From an uncultured Oscillibacter sp. (lineage in GTDB: Bacteria > Bacillota > Clostridia > Oscillospirales > Oscillospiraceae), in NCBI GenBank assembly GCA_905233795.1, contig CAJOFP010000018.1, positions 1 through 10,868 of the forward strand: a stretch of DNA of 10,868 bases, read 5' to 3'. The position numbers and the translations under genes were made by a program. Within the stretch, counting starts at the first letter, position 1; every line of letters starts with the position of its first letter. The notes beneath the pieces are model-generated. The model searched no databases and was not told where the DNA came from. It saw only the letters and a program-made list of their open reading frames with translations. This document shows positions 1-6,755 of this stretch, piece after piece.

Positions 1-59
1 CAAAGAATCAAAAACGCGGCGAACAGCCACGGAAGATATTTTCTGAAATTTCCGTTCAT
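1..59 (-). CDS. Partial membrane or secreted protein, N-terminus only
   Basis: An ATG at 57-59 opens a reading frame that leaves the window after 19 codons, reading MNGNFRKYLPWLFAAFLIL. A short basic head followed by an uninterrupted hydrophobic stretch is what a signal peptide or first membrane segment looks like. The start lies only 3 nt after the TAA of the PII-like gene (TAA-AGC-ATG). A GGGGA-like ribosome binding site lies inside the end of that gene, so the two are probably translationally coupled and share the DUF1538/PII operon. The family cannot be identified from so few residues. It is likely a real gene because of the spacing, the strand and the typical N-terminus. Confidence 0.6.
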   Translation of the reverse strand, partial: MNGNFRKYLPWLFAAFLIL

Positions 60-62
60 GCT

Positions 63-797
63 TTACGCGTCCCCGCCGTTCTCCGGCTTCGCGGCGTTTT
101 CGGCTTGATTATTATTATCTTCGTCCTCATCTAACAGACGCAAACCCGCCGTACTGGTCACGGGCAGGGAAAAAACGATGGATTTCGCCATGGATTCCAT
201 GCCGGCGCGTTCCATGACGGCTTTCATAATCGCGTTTTTCTGTGACGATTTCGTGACGATTAAAGTAATATCTTTTTCGGACGCGAGAGAAACGCCTAAA
301 AATCGCTCGGCGCGTTCCATACCGGTGCCGCGGGCGTGAATGACGGTGCCGCCGTGGGCGCCGGCGTCCCGCGCCGCGTCCATGACAAGATCGTGAAAAC
401 CCTGATTGCTGATAATAATTAAAAGCTCCCGTTCCGTCCCCCGCATGACGGATTCCTCCTTTTTTTCAAAACCCTGTTTTTCGGTCAGAAACGCCAATTC
501 CCGTTTGCCGCCGATACTGCTCAGGGGAATTGTAAACGCGACGCCGATTCCCGGCACGTCGATATGAATTTTACGCTCCAAATCCTGTTTGACCCGGTTC
601 CAGAGATCGCCGGTAATCACGGACAGACAAACCGCCTTTTCGGATCTGACCAAACCGAAATAATTTAATAATTCCCCGGTGGCCGTACCGTGTCCGAGCG
701 TGATAAAACTGCTCAATACGTTTCTTTGCTGATAGAGCGCGACAATGCCGGGAAAACGGGCGCGGTCGGCGATTGTAATCATAAGATATAACGACAT
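63..797 (-). CDS. Tandem PII-like signalling protein, two domains in one chain
   Basis: The 244-residue protein contains two PII-like ferredoxin-fold units, at about 1-112 and 120-222. The halves align with each other: HGTATGELLNYFGL (36-49), SEKAVCLSVIT and PGIGVAFTIPLSSIGG (82-97) correspond to ARGTGMERAERFLGV (155-169), SEKDITLIVT and AKSIVFSLPVTSTAG (204-218). The first unit keeps a PII B-loop-like GIGVAFTIP stretch, and the second keeps the GTVIHARGTG start of a T-loop. Classical GlnB is about 112 residues with a uridylylated T-loop Tyr, and I see no equivalent here. The tail (223-244) is acidic and Asn-rich. The start is supported by a GGGGGGAT ribosome binding site. The gene follows the DUF1538 gene on the same strand. 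PII-like proteins next to transporters usually sense a nucleotide or metabolite and gate the transporter; applying that here is inference and the ligand is unknown. Confidence 0.85.
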   Translation of the reverse strand: MSLYLMITIADRARFPGIVALYQQRNVLSSFITLGHGTATGELLNYFGLVRSEKAVCLSVITGDLWNRVKQDLERKIHIDVPGIGVAFTIPLSSIGGKRELAFLTEKQGFEKKEESVMRGTERELLIIISNQGFHDLVMDAARDAGAHGGTVIHARGTGMERAERFLGVSLASEKDITLIVTKSSQKNAIMKAVMERAGMESMAKSIVFSLPVTSTAGLRLLDEDEDNNNQAENAAKPENGGDA

Positions 798-827
798 AAT
801 CGAGAAATCCCCCCGTTTTTAAATCGC

Positions 828-874
828 TTTTATATTATTTAAATATTATTTAATTAATATAATAATATTATAAT
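828..874. repeat. G/C-free spacer between DUF1538 and PII-like genes
   Basis: Forty-seven consecutive A/T bases fill most of the spacer and run into the last codons of the DUF1538 gene. They contain TTTAAAT and TAATTAAT words like those in the other spacers. I see no GC-stem terminator and no clear promoter, so read-through from the DUF1538 gene into the PII-like gene is plausible. Confidence 0.5.
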
Positions 875-2391
875 TCGATAATGGCGTAATTGTCGAGATC
901 GGCGAACGCGTCTTTTTGTATCACTTGCGGCTTTGTCTCACGCTGTTTGAGTTTATACGCCACGCCCAATAATTGAATGGCGATCAACGGCGTCATGGCG
1001 ACCATAGAGACCACGCCGAAAGCGTCCGTCACGACGTTTCCGCCCAGCGCGATACACGCGCCTTCGGCAAGCGGCAATAAAAACGTCGCCGTCATGGGAC
1101 CGGACGCCACCCCGCCGGAGTCGAACGCAATCGCCGTGAAAATATCCGGGACAATCAGAGATAAAAGCATGGCGATTGCGTAACCGGGAATGACGAGATA
1201 TAAAATCGAAATGCCGGTCAGAACGCGCATTAACGCCAAGCCGATTGACACGGCGACGCCGATTGAAAGGGTTTTTTGTAAGACAGAGCCTGTAACGGCG
1301 CCGTTGGTCAGTTCTTCCACTTGACGCATTAAGACATAGACAGCCGGTTCCGCTTTGACGATGTAATAGCCGATTAACATGCCAATCGGGATAATAATCC
1401 ATCTCACGGGCAGACTTGCCAGAACAGAGCCCAGATACGCGCCGGCGGGCATAAATCCCACGTTGACGCCGGTCAAAAATACCACAAGCCCAATATAAGT
1501 ATATATTAAGCCGATAATAATTCTAATCAGCGTTGTTTTGTCAAGACGCAAGCTGACAATCTGAAACACGCCGAAAAACGCCGCGATTGGCAATAAAGCC
1601 GTTGCGATTTCTTTAAAATACGTCGGGAACGCGGATGTAAATAAATTCGCCAATTCTATCGAGTGCGCGATTTCCGGGACGATGACTTCAGAATATTCCG
1701 CGCTTTCGGGGTGAAATATTAAACTTAAAATTAATACCGCGATAATCGGCCCGACGGAACAGAGCGAAATTAAACCGAAACTGTCGTCAGCGGCGTGTCT
1801 GTCGCTTCTGATGGCCGAAATGCCGATGCCGAACGCCATAATAAACGGGACGGTCATAGGCCCTGTCGTGACGCCGCCGGAGTCGAACGCGACGGCCATA
1901 AAACTACGCGGCGCGAAAAAAGCCAATAAAAACACCAGCGCGTAAGAAATTAACAGCATTGTCCGCAACGGTACGCCCAGTAAAATCCGCAATAACGCAA
2001 TTACTAAAAACAATCCCACGCCGCCCGCGACGGAGAATATTAATATATTATTGGGAATAGACTGGACTTGTCCCGCCAAGACCTGTAAATCCGGTTCCGA
2101 AACGGTAATCATAAAGCCGAGAATAAATCCCACGGATAAAATTAAAGCCAGATTCCGGCTTGCCGTGATTCGCGTGCCCATATGCTGTCCCATAGGCTCC
2201 ATCGCCAATTCCGCGCCCAGCGAGAAAAACATATTGCCGATAATCAATAACGCGCCGCCGAATAAAAACGCAAGTAAAACGCTGCTGGTAATCGGCGCGA
2301 TTGTGAGAGATAAAATTAACACAATCGCCACGATTGGCAATACGGCGTTTAACGCCTCGTCCAGTTTTTCCATCAGCCTTGTCCGGTACAT
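868..2391 (-). CDS. DUF1538 family polytopic membrane protein (tandem)
   Basis: This 507-residue, very hydrophobic protein of the DUF1538 family was recognised from the repeated signature AFDSGGVxxGPMT, at 168-180 and again at 422-434. Each copy is followed by D-x-FG-x-x-S and a P-x-IA membrane segment. A second pair of motifs, GFMITVSEPDLQVL (92-105) and GYYIVKAEPAVYVL (341-354), precedes each signature by about 75 residues. The protein is therefore two homologous halves, each with roughly five to six membrane helices and with a broken SEP/AEP helix, as in many secondary transporters. Start: ATG at 2389-2391, with AAAGGAC about 8 nt upstream. The PII-like gene follows after a 70-nt A/T spacer. 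The substrate is not known to me; PII pairing suggests a nitrogen- or energy-related solute or ion (inference). The C-terminal 27 residues are hydrophilic and could be a cytoplasmic contact site for the PII-like partner. Confidence 0.88.
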   Translation of the reverse strand: MYRTRLMEKLDEALNAVLPIVAIVLILSLTIAPITSSVLLAFLFGGALLIIGNMFFSLGAELAMEPMGQHMGTRITASRNLALILSVGFILGFMITVSEPDLQVLAGQVQSIPNNILIFSVAGGVGLFLVIALLRILLGVPLRTMLLISYALVFLLAFFAPRSFMAVAFDSGGVTTGPMTVPFIMAFGIGISAIRSDRHAADDSFGLISLCSVGPIIAVLILSLIFHPESAEYSEVIVPEIAHSIELANLFTSAFPTYFKEIATALLPIAAFFGVFQIVSLRLDKTTLIRIIIGLIYTYIGLVVFLTGVNVGFMPAGAYLGSVLASLPVRWIIIPIGMLIGYYIVKAEPAVYVLMRQVEELTNGAVTGSVLQKTLSIGVAVSIGLALMRVLTGISILYLVIPGYAIAMLLSLIVPDIFTAIAFDSGGVASGPMTATFLLPLAEGACIALGGNVVTDAFGVVSMVAMTPLIAIQLLGVAYKLKQRETKPQVIQKDAFADLDNYAIIEL

Positions 2392-2440
2392 TTTACAGCG
2401 TCCTTTCTTTTCATCCGAGATTTATCATAAAAATAATTAA

Positions 2441-2470
2441 TTTATATAAAATCAGACAGAATCCGCGCAA
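2441..2470 (-). promoter_or_regulatory. Weak promoter candidate for the DUF1538/PII operon
   Basis: On the minus strand TTGCGC (2465-2470) and TATAAA (2441-2446) are separated by 18 nt. The -10 matches 5 of 6 consensus bases but the -35 matches only 3 of 6. It lies about 50 nt upstream of the DUF1538 start codon. In such A/T-rich spacers a TATAAA is expected by chance, so this is only a candidate. Confidence 0.28.
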
Positions 2471-2504
2471 GATTTATTTAAACAGTTACGCCGCGTCGCG
2501 GATT
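2460..2504 (-). terminator. Inverted repeat at the end of the lipoprotein gene
   Basis: AATCCGCG (2460-2467) and CGCGGATT (2497-2504) form a perfect 8-bp inverted repeat around the TAA stop of the lipoprotein C-terminal frame, with a 29-nt loop. In the minus-strand RNA it is followed by CUGUCUGAUUUUAU, which is not a clean U-run. It may be a weak terminator or an mRNA-stabilising hairpin. It overlaps the -35 of the promoter candidate, so one of the two calls may be wrong. Confidence 0.25.
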
Positions 2505-3070
2505 TGATACAACGCCGCCACAATCCGCGCATAGTTGTTATGATTCAATTCCACAGGCCGGTTATAATTTACAAATAAATCCGATTCCTCGTATAAATTT
2601 TTTAAAGCCGCGTATTCCGATTGCGTGATACCGGCGGACTGTCCGCCGTCGCGTATAATCTCATAACGTCCGGCGTTTTTATCCCGCCGCAGTTCCAGCG
2701 TCCGGGACAGAAACGCGTAAAAATAGCGTTCCTGATTATTTAAATTATTATTTAAATTATTATTATTTAAATTATTGAAATATCCCGTCCCGAGAATGCC
2801 GGTTTCACCCGTGTTTTTGTCTTTCACAAGCCGCAATTCGGATAAATGATTCCCGCCCGGAATTTCCGACAGTCCGCCGCCGCGCCATTCGTAAATGATA
2901 AACTGACATAACGTCCCGTTGTCGGCCTCATATTCGCCCGTGAACGCCGCGCATAATTCCTCCGCGCCGTCCTGATTCAAATCGCCTAATTTTAAAGCGC
3001 ACAATCTTGTGTCCGTATCAATCGACAAATGTTCCAGTTCATATAATTTTCTCAACATAGCGACCGCCAT
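2486..3070 (-). CDS. C-terminal part of frameshifted TPR/FG-GAP-like lipoprotein
   Basis: This is an open frame of 194 codons from the first ATG. It is actually open back to 3118, where it reads YKSGDPIPPEHSQRHK immediately before that ATG. It contains LGDLNQDGAEELCAAF (28-43), a DxNxDG-type FG-GAP/VCBS-like calcium-binding motif. This mirrors LGDFGADGQPCLII (375-388) in the frame just upstream, and FIIYEW and YFYAFLSRTLELRR look like further strands of such blades. Residues 99-112 are an Asn/Leu-rich linker (NNLNNNNLNNNLNN) encoded by A/T-only DNA. There is no ribosome binding site before the ATG, which overlaps the end of the upstream frame by 19 nt. I read it as the C-terminal third of one protein of about 750 residues, detached by a 1-nt deletion or by an assembly error, rather than as an independent gene. 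Confidence 0.6.
   Translation of the reverse strand: MAVAMLRKLYELEHLSIDTDTRLCALKLGDLNQDGAEELCAAFTGEYEADNGTLCQFIIYEWRGGGLSEIPGGNHLSELRLVKDKNTGETGILGTGYFNNLNNNNLNNNLNNQERYFYAFLSRTLELRRDKNAGRYEIIRDGGQSAGITQSEYAALKNLYEESDLFVNYNRPVELNHNNYARIVAALYQIRDAA
2735..2776. repeat. A/T-only tract inside the lipoprotein C-terminal frame
   Basis: Forty-two bases without G or C are built from ATT and TTTAAATT units. On the minus strand they encode the Asn/Leu linker NNLNNNNLNNNLNN. The tract is like the spacers in composition and words, and unlike the surrounding GCG-rich coding sequence. Confidence 0.75.
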
Positions 3071-4737
3071 TTTATGCCGCTGCGAATGCTCCGGCGGGAT
3101 CGGATCGCCGGATTTATATTATTATTTTCCCGCAGTTCGGCGGCGTAAGCGTTCAAATAACGCATCATGTCTCTCAACGGACAGGCTTTTGAAATGATAT
3201 GCGACAACGCCGCCCATCCCCGCTGATTCGACGCGCTTTCTTCCGAATTTCTCCGCGCCTCCCACTGTTCCCGCGTATATTCCATCATTGTCCCGTTGCG
3301 CGTGACGCTGATCATGCCGGATTCCGCGTCCCAGACTTCTTCCCAGACCTGTGACGCCTCTCCCGCGCCGTTGTTGAAACGCCACGTCTCGCCGGATTGA
3401 AAATCATCCCGATTTACCAGAATTTTTTCCAGAATGACCGTCCCGTCCTCCCGTTCGATCAGTCTGCCGGGACGCGAACTCCCGTAACTCTCCTCGCCGG
3501 TTAAAAGCGCGACTTGATTTTCATCCGTTCTCCCGTAAATCTCAAAAGAGCCGTAACTGACAAGGGCGCTGATTATAATCAAACACGGCTGGCCGTCCGC
3601 GCCGAAATCGCCCAGAAACGCCAGCGCCCGGTTCGTCTCGTAAGACCCGTAACCGATTACGGGGTACGCCTCATCCCAGTAAACCGGATAATCATATAAA
3701 GGCTGTCCGTAACCGCTGAAGCCTTTAAATTTACCCGTCAAGCCGTCTGAAATCAATTTCGCGTAAGCCAAAGCGGTTTCACTTGTCATATGGCATTGAT
3801 GATAGTCCCCGTAATACGGCGCGGCGGCTAAAATCCGCGTCGCCGATACGCGCCGGGCTTCTTCCTCCAAACGCCGTATATTTAATTTAATCTCTTCGGC
3901 GCGTTCCGATAACGCCGCGTCATTGCTGTACGGCAAGCCGTCCTCCAAAATTTTAATCGCTTCTTCCAATCTCTCACGCGATTCCAGAAACGACGCGAAT
4001 TGTAAACGCGTCTCGACGCTCGCAATATCTATTTCCAGCGCGCTTATATAACAGCTTTCCGCCATTTCATGTAAAGCGATTAAATTTCTCTGTCCGTCCG
4101 TAATGGATATGCCCTTTTCACTGTCCATGACCAGCAAGCCCGCGTTCACTATATCCAGACTGATATTGATATTATTCAAATCCAAATCCGGGTTTATATT
4201 CATCTCCGCGTCATTATTTTCTTGATTATTATTTAAATTATTTAAATTATTAATTCCCGTGATATAAATCCCGGCGTCCGTATAGATAACTTGCGGAAGC
4301 GCGTCCGTCCGATCTTTCCACGCGTTTTCCGTATTCACCGCCTGAGCGGCCAAAAATAAATAATACGCGATTAATTTATCGCGGCCTTTCGCCTGATTGA
4401 TATTAAATGCCGACGCCTTTTGATAATTTTCCAACGCGTTTTGTAAATTTATATCCTGTTCGGCGCTCCACGGCTCCGCAATCGCCGCCAGTTCCAAGGC
4501 GACATCGCCCATACCCCAATAGCCCTCCGGACGATTCCGCCGCAAAGCCGCCGCCTCTCGATAAGCCGCCATCGCCGCGTTATAATCAAACGCTTTCAGA
4601 GCTTCCTCCCCGGCTTCCAGACGCTTCTCATACGCGCCGCTGAATCCGCACGAACAAAATAAAAATATCAGCGCGAAATTAAATATTAAAATTATGATAA
4701 TTTTTATAAATTTTAAATATTTTAAATATTTTCCCAT
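3052..4737 (-). CDS. TPR-containing lipoprotein, N-terminal part, 3' frameshift
   Basis: A lysine-rich head and a long hydrophobic core (10-27) end in LFCSCG. This is probably a lipoprotein signal with Cys30 (Ser at -1) as the lipidated residue; Cys28 is the alternative. TPR-like helix pairs follow at about 35-130 (for example ALKAFDYNAAMAAYREA) and 219-297 (AESCYISALEIDIAS, RLEEAIKILEDGL). Between them is an Asn-rich insert (163-194) encoded partly by A/T-only DNA. Residues 340-535 resemble FG-GAP/VCBS-like beta blades, with LGDFGADGQPCLII at 375-388. The last 21 residues after RENNN (INPAIRSRRSIRSGIKWRSLC) are basic and out of character, which indicates a wrong frame after about 3118. The gene begins 35 nt after the metA stop, without a visible ribosome binding site. 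Its likely role is surface-anchored protein or ligand binding; the exact function is unknown. Confidence 0.75.
   Translation of the reverse strand: MGKYLKYLKFIKIIIILIFNFALIFLFCSCGFSGAYEKRLEAGEEALKAFDYNAAMAAYREAAALRRNRPEGYWGMGDVALELAAIAEPWSAEQDINLQNALENYQKASAFNINQAKGRDKLIAYYLFLAAQAVNTENAWKDRTDALPQVIYTDAGIYITGINNLNNLNNNQENNDAEMNINPDLDLNNINISLDIVNAGLLVMDSEKGISITDGQRNLIALHEMAESCYISALEIDIASVETRLQFASFLESRERLEEAIKILEDGLPYSNDAALSERAEEIKLNIRRLEEEARRVSATRILAAAPYYGDYHQCHMTSETALAYAKLISDGLTGKFKGFSGYGQPLYDYPVYWDEAYPVIGYGSYETNRALAFLGDFGADGQPCLIIISALVSYGSFEIYGRTDENQVALLTGEESYGSSRPGRLIEREDGTVILEKILVNRDDFQSGETWRFNNGAGEASQVWEEVWDAESGMISVTRNGTMMEYTREQWEARRNSEESASNQRGWAALSHIISKACPLRDMMRYLNAYAAELRENNNINPAIRSRRSIRSGIKWRSLC
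4225..4255. repeat. A/T-only tract inside the lipoprotein N-terminal frame
   Basis: Thirty-one bases without G or C, again ATTATTTAAATT-type, encode INNLNNLNNN on the minus strand between the two TPR-like regions. It shares the TTTAAATTATT word with the tract at 2735-2776. Confidence 0.75.
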
Positions 4738-4778
4738 ATTTTTATTATATTATAATTATTATTATAATTTTATTAAAT
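4736..4778. repeat. A/T-only spacer between metA and the lipoprotein gene
   Basis: A G/C-free run of 43 nt spans the metA stop region, the whole 35-nt spacer and the first bases of the lipoprotein start codon. It leaves no room for a GC-stem terminator or a Shine-Dalgarno sequence. A second run, 4697-4732, lies in the signal-peptide codons (Phe, Ile, Lys, Tyr, Leu). Confidence 0.5.
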
Positions 4779-5714
4779 CCAAGTATCGCGGACGCCGTTT
4801 TGAATATCGTTTAAATTATACGGCACGGTCTGATAGACGCAGTAATTTAACCAGTTGCCGTATAACAAATGCGCGCAGCTCCGCCATTTGACAATAGGCG
4901 TCTTTCTCGGATCGTCATCCGGGAAATAATGCTTCGGGAGTTTAATATTAATTCCGGCGGCGGCGTCGCGCAAATACTCATTTTTGAGCGTATCCCGGTC
5001 ATATTCGGCGTGTCCCATTAAGAAAACCTGACGCCCCTGATCGGTTTTAATCGCGTATACGCCCGCTTCTTCCGATGAGGATAAAATTTTTAATTTCGGC
5101 ACGGCTTCTATATCCGAACGATATACAGTCGTATTTCTGGAATGCGGCACCCAAAATTCATCGTCAAAGCCCCGGAATAAAATAAAATTCGGATCTTCCA
5201 GCGTATGCCGGAACACGCCGAAAACTTTTTCCGGCAAGACGCGTTTAGGTATCCCGTAGTGATAATATAACGCCGCCTGCGCGCCCCAGCATATATGCAA
5301 TGTCGAATGCGCGTGCGTTTTGCTCCATTCCATGATTTCGCACAGTTCCGGCCAATAATCGACCTGTTCAAAATCCAGTAACTCCACCGGCGCGCCGTTG
5401 ATAATAAAGCCGTCGAAATAATTTTTTTTCACGTCTTTGAACGTCTTGTAAAACGCCAGCATATGTTCTTTTGCGGTCGTTTTCGTGTCATGGCCGGACG
5501 GCGCGATTAATTCCAGTTCTATCTGCAAAGGCGTATTGCCCAGCACTCGCGCCATTTGGGTTTCCGTCTCGATTTTCGTCGGCATGAGATTTAATAATAA
5601 AATTTTCAAAGGCCGTATATCCTGACGGACGGCGCGGGTCTCCGTCATGACGAATATATTTTCCGCCGTCAGCGTCGCCGTGGCGGGTAACTGATTGGGT
5701 ATCTTAATCGGCAT
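4773..5714 (-). CDS. metA: Homoserine O-acetyltransferase (MetA family)
   Basis: The 313-residue protein is full length for MetA and collinear with the family. MetA acylates the hydroxyl of L-homoserine in the cytoplasm, the committing step of methionine synthesis. The catalytic Cys142 lies in HICWGAQAA, with His235 and Glu237 in GHAEYD. Lys47 in LMPTKIETE and the conserved FxVPHSR segment (187-193) are also present. Residue 111 is Glu (GAPVELLDFE). In characterised MetA enzymes Glu at 111 goes with acetyl-CoA and Gly with succinyl-CoA, so O-acetylhomoserine is the predicted product. The ATG follows a weak GAAGAAAG ribosome binding site. Only 79 nt of A/T-rich DNA separate it from the MscS gene, too short for a SAM-I riboswitch, and none is visible. 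No other methionine gene is in the window. Confidence 0.96.
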   Translation of the reverse strand: MPIKIPNQLPATATLTAENIFVMTETRAVRQDIRPLKILLLNLMPTKIETETQMARVLGNTPLQIELELIAPSGHDTKTTAKEHMLAFYKTFKDVKKNYFDGFIINGAPVELLDFEQVDYWPELCEIMEWSKTHAHSTLHICWGAQAALYYHYGIPKRVLPEKVFGVFRHTLEDPNFILFRGFDDEFWVPHSRNTTVYRSDIEAVPKLKILSSSEEAGVYAIKTDQGRQVFLMGHAEYDRDTLKNEYLRDAAAGINIKLPKHYFPDDDPRKTPIVKWRSCAHLLYGNWLNYCVYQTVPYNLNDIQNGVRDTWI

Positions 5715-5761
5715 AATAAATCAATCACTTTCTTCGGGTAGCTATATCTAATTTATATCTA

Positions 5762-5804
5762 AAAAATATTTATAAATTTAATAAATTTAATTTTTAATAT
5801 TTTT
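5762..5804 (-). terminator. A/T-only inverted repeat after the MscS gene
   Basis: AAAAATATT (5762-5770) and AATATTTTT (5796-5804) form a perfect 9-bp inverted repeat around the MscS stop. Between them is a second palindrome, AAATTTAATAAATTT. On the minus strand the arm ends in a T-run (ATATTTTTTAG), so it has the shape of an intrinsic terminator, but with no G/C pair in the stem it would be weak. Chance formation in A/T-only DNA is quite possible. Confidence 0.25.
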
Positions 5805-6663
5805 CACAGCGGTTTTCCACAATGTGGACATTCAAATGATCATACGTCATTTCGACGCCGCTCCGGGCGAACGCCTCGCGTAAATTTTCGTTTAAATCAT
5901 ACGTCACGGATAAGAAATCGGACGGAAGAACCCAGCAAAAAATAGAATATTCAATCGCGTTGGAGCCGTAAGCCGTGAGATGAACGGTCGGCGCGGGGTC
6001 TTTTAATATATTTTCCGTCATATCGAGCGCGTACCGGCAGGCGGATTTGACTTCAAGAGTTGACGCGTCATAAGCGGCGAAAATTTTAATCGTGATTCTC
6101 CGGCGTCCCAGCGCGCTGTAATTCTTCACCCGCGCCGACGCCAATTCTTTGTTGGGGATAAAAATATACTGTCCGTCGATTGTCAAAAGTTTTGTATAAT
6201 AAAAATTAATAGCCTGAATCACGCCGATATTGTCTCCCGACTCGACAATATCGCCCAGCGTGAACGGATGGGCGGATAAAATCACGATGCCGCCCGCCAG
6301 ATTGCCTAAAATTTCCTCAGCCGCCAGCGTCACGCCTAATGAAATCACAGACAATAAAGCGACAAATGATGTCATATTAATGCCCAGACTTTGGATTACA
6401 ATTACCGTCATGATGATATACAGCGTGATTTTAATGCGGCCGTTCGCGTACATCTTGACGCGCTGATCCAATTTCGTGTGATCCAGAACGCGCCGGATTA
6501 ATTTCAAAATCACGCGCACCAGAATCAGACAGATAATAAACGTCATGAGGACAGACAGAATTTTTGTAAACGAGTAACTTTTCAGAACCTGACCGAATGA
6601 CGACACAACATCCGACGCGGAATCCGTCGCCGCGACTTCATCTAAAATCTCAGACGCGTCCAT
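5794..6663 (-). CDS. MscS-family small-conductance mechanosensitive channel
   Basis: At 289 residues this matches the size of the minimal E. coli-type MscS. An N-terminal amphipathic region (1-33) is followed by three membrane helices at about 35-58, 79-98 and 99-128. The pore-lining TM3 and its continuation read SLGVTLAAEEILGNLAGGIVIL, and the conserved HPFTLGDIVE turn (132-141) leads into the beta domain. YIFIPNKEL (166-174) is the beta-domain signature, and the C-terminal alpha/beta part (185-280) is complete. Such channels open under membrane tension and release solutes during osmotic downshock. The pore helix has Glu116-Glu117 where E. coli has Gln-Gly (ALQGSLSN), a difference seen in various MscS homologues whose effect I cannot state. 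The ATG follows an AGGGG ribosome binding site. The gene lies 79 nt before metA on the same strand, with no evident functional link. Confidence 0.92.
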   Translation of the reverse strand: MDASEILDEVAATDSASDVVSSFGQVLKSYSFTKILSVLMTFIICLILVRVILKLIRRVLDHTKLDQRVKMYANGRIKITLYIIMTVIVIQSLGINMTSFVALLSVISLGVTLAAEEILGNLAGGIVILSAHPFTLGDIVESGDNIGVIQAINFYYTKLLTIDGQYIFIPNKELASARVKNYSALGRRRITIKIFAAYDASTLEVKSACRYALDMTENILKDPAPTVHLTAYGSNAIEYSIFCWVLPSDFLSVTYDLNENLREAFARSGVEMTYDHLNVHIVENRCEKY

Positions 6664-6678
6664 ATTCTCAAACCCCTG

Positions 6679-6755
6679 ATTTTTTATTAATTTTATTAAT
6701 TAAATTTATTAAATTTATTAAATTATTAATTTAAATTAAATTTTATTTTATTTAT
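6679..6755. repeat. 77-nt G/C-free spacer with tandem and palindromic words
   Basis: This is the longest G/C-free run in the window and fills the gap between the 411-residue protein gene and the MscS gene. It holds three tandem copies of AAATTTATT (6702-6710, 6711-6719 and a shortened copy at 6720-6727). They are followed by the 14-bp palindrome TTAATTTAAATTAA (6726-6739). I see no GC-stem terminator or full promoter in it. Confidence 0.7.

Noticed and set aside
2051..2440. Rightward open frame of 129 codons across the start of the DUF1538 gene
   Set aside because: It lies antisense to the clear membrane-protein gene, has no ribosome binding site, and its composition is that of a reversed membrane-helix code.
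3105..3125. Programmed -1 frameshift in the lipoprotein gene
   Set aside because: There is no X-XXY-YYZ heptamer, internal Shine-Dalgarno sequence or obvious downstream hairpin. A simple deletion or sequencing error in the AAT tract explains the break better.
5715..5793. Possible SAM riboswitch or T-box before metA
   Set aside because: The spacer is only 79 nt of nearly pure A/T and has none of the GC-containing stems or conserved core of either element.
6702..6739. Replication origin-like A/T repeats
   Set aside because: The repeats are A/T-only, with no DnaA-box (TTATCCACA-like) sequences nearby, and similar runs fill other spacers.
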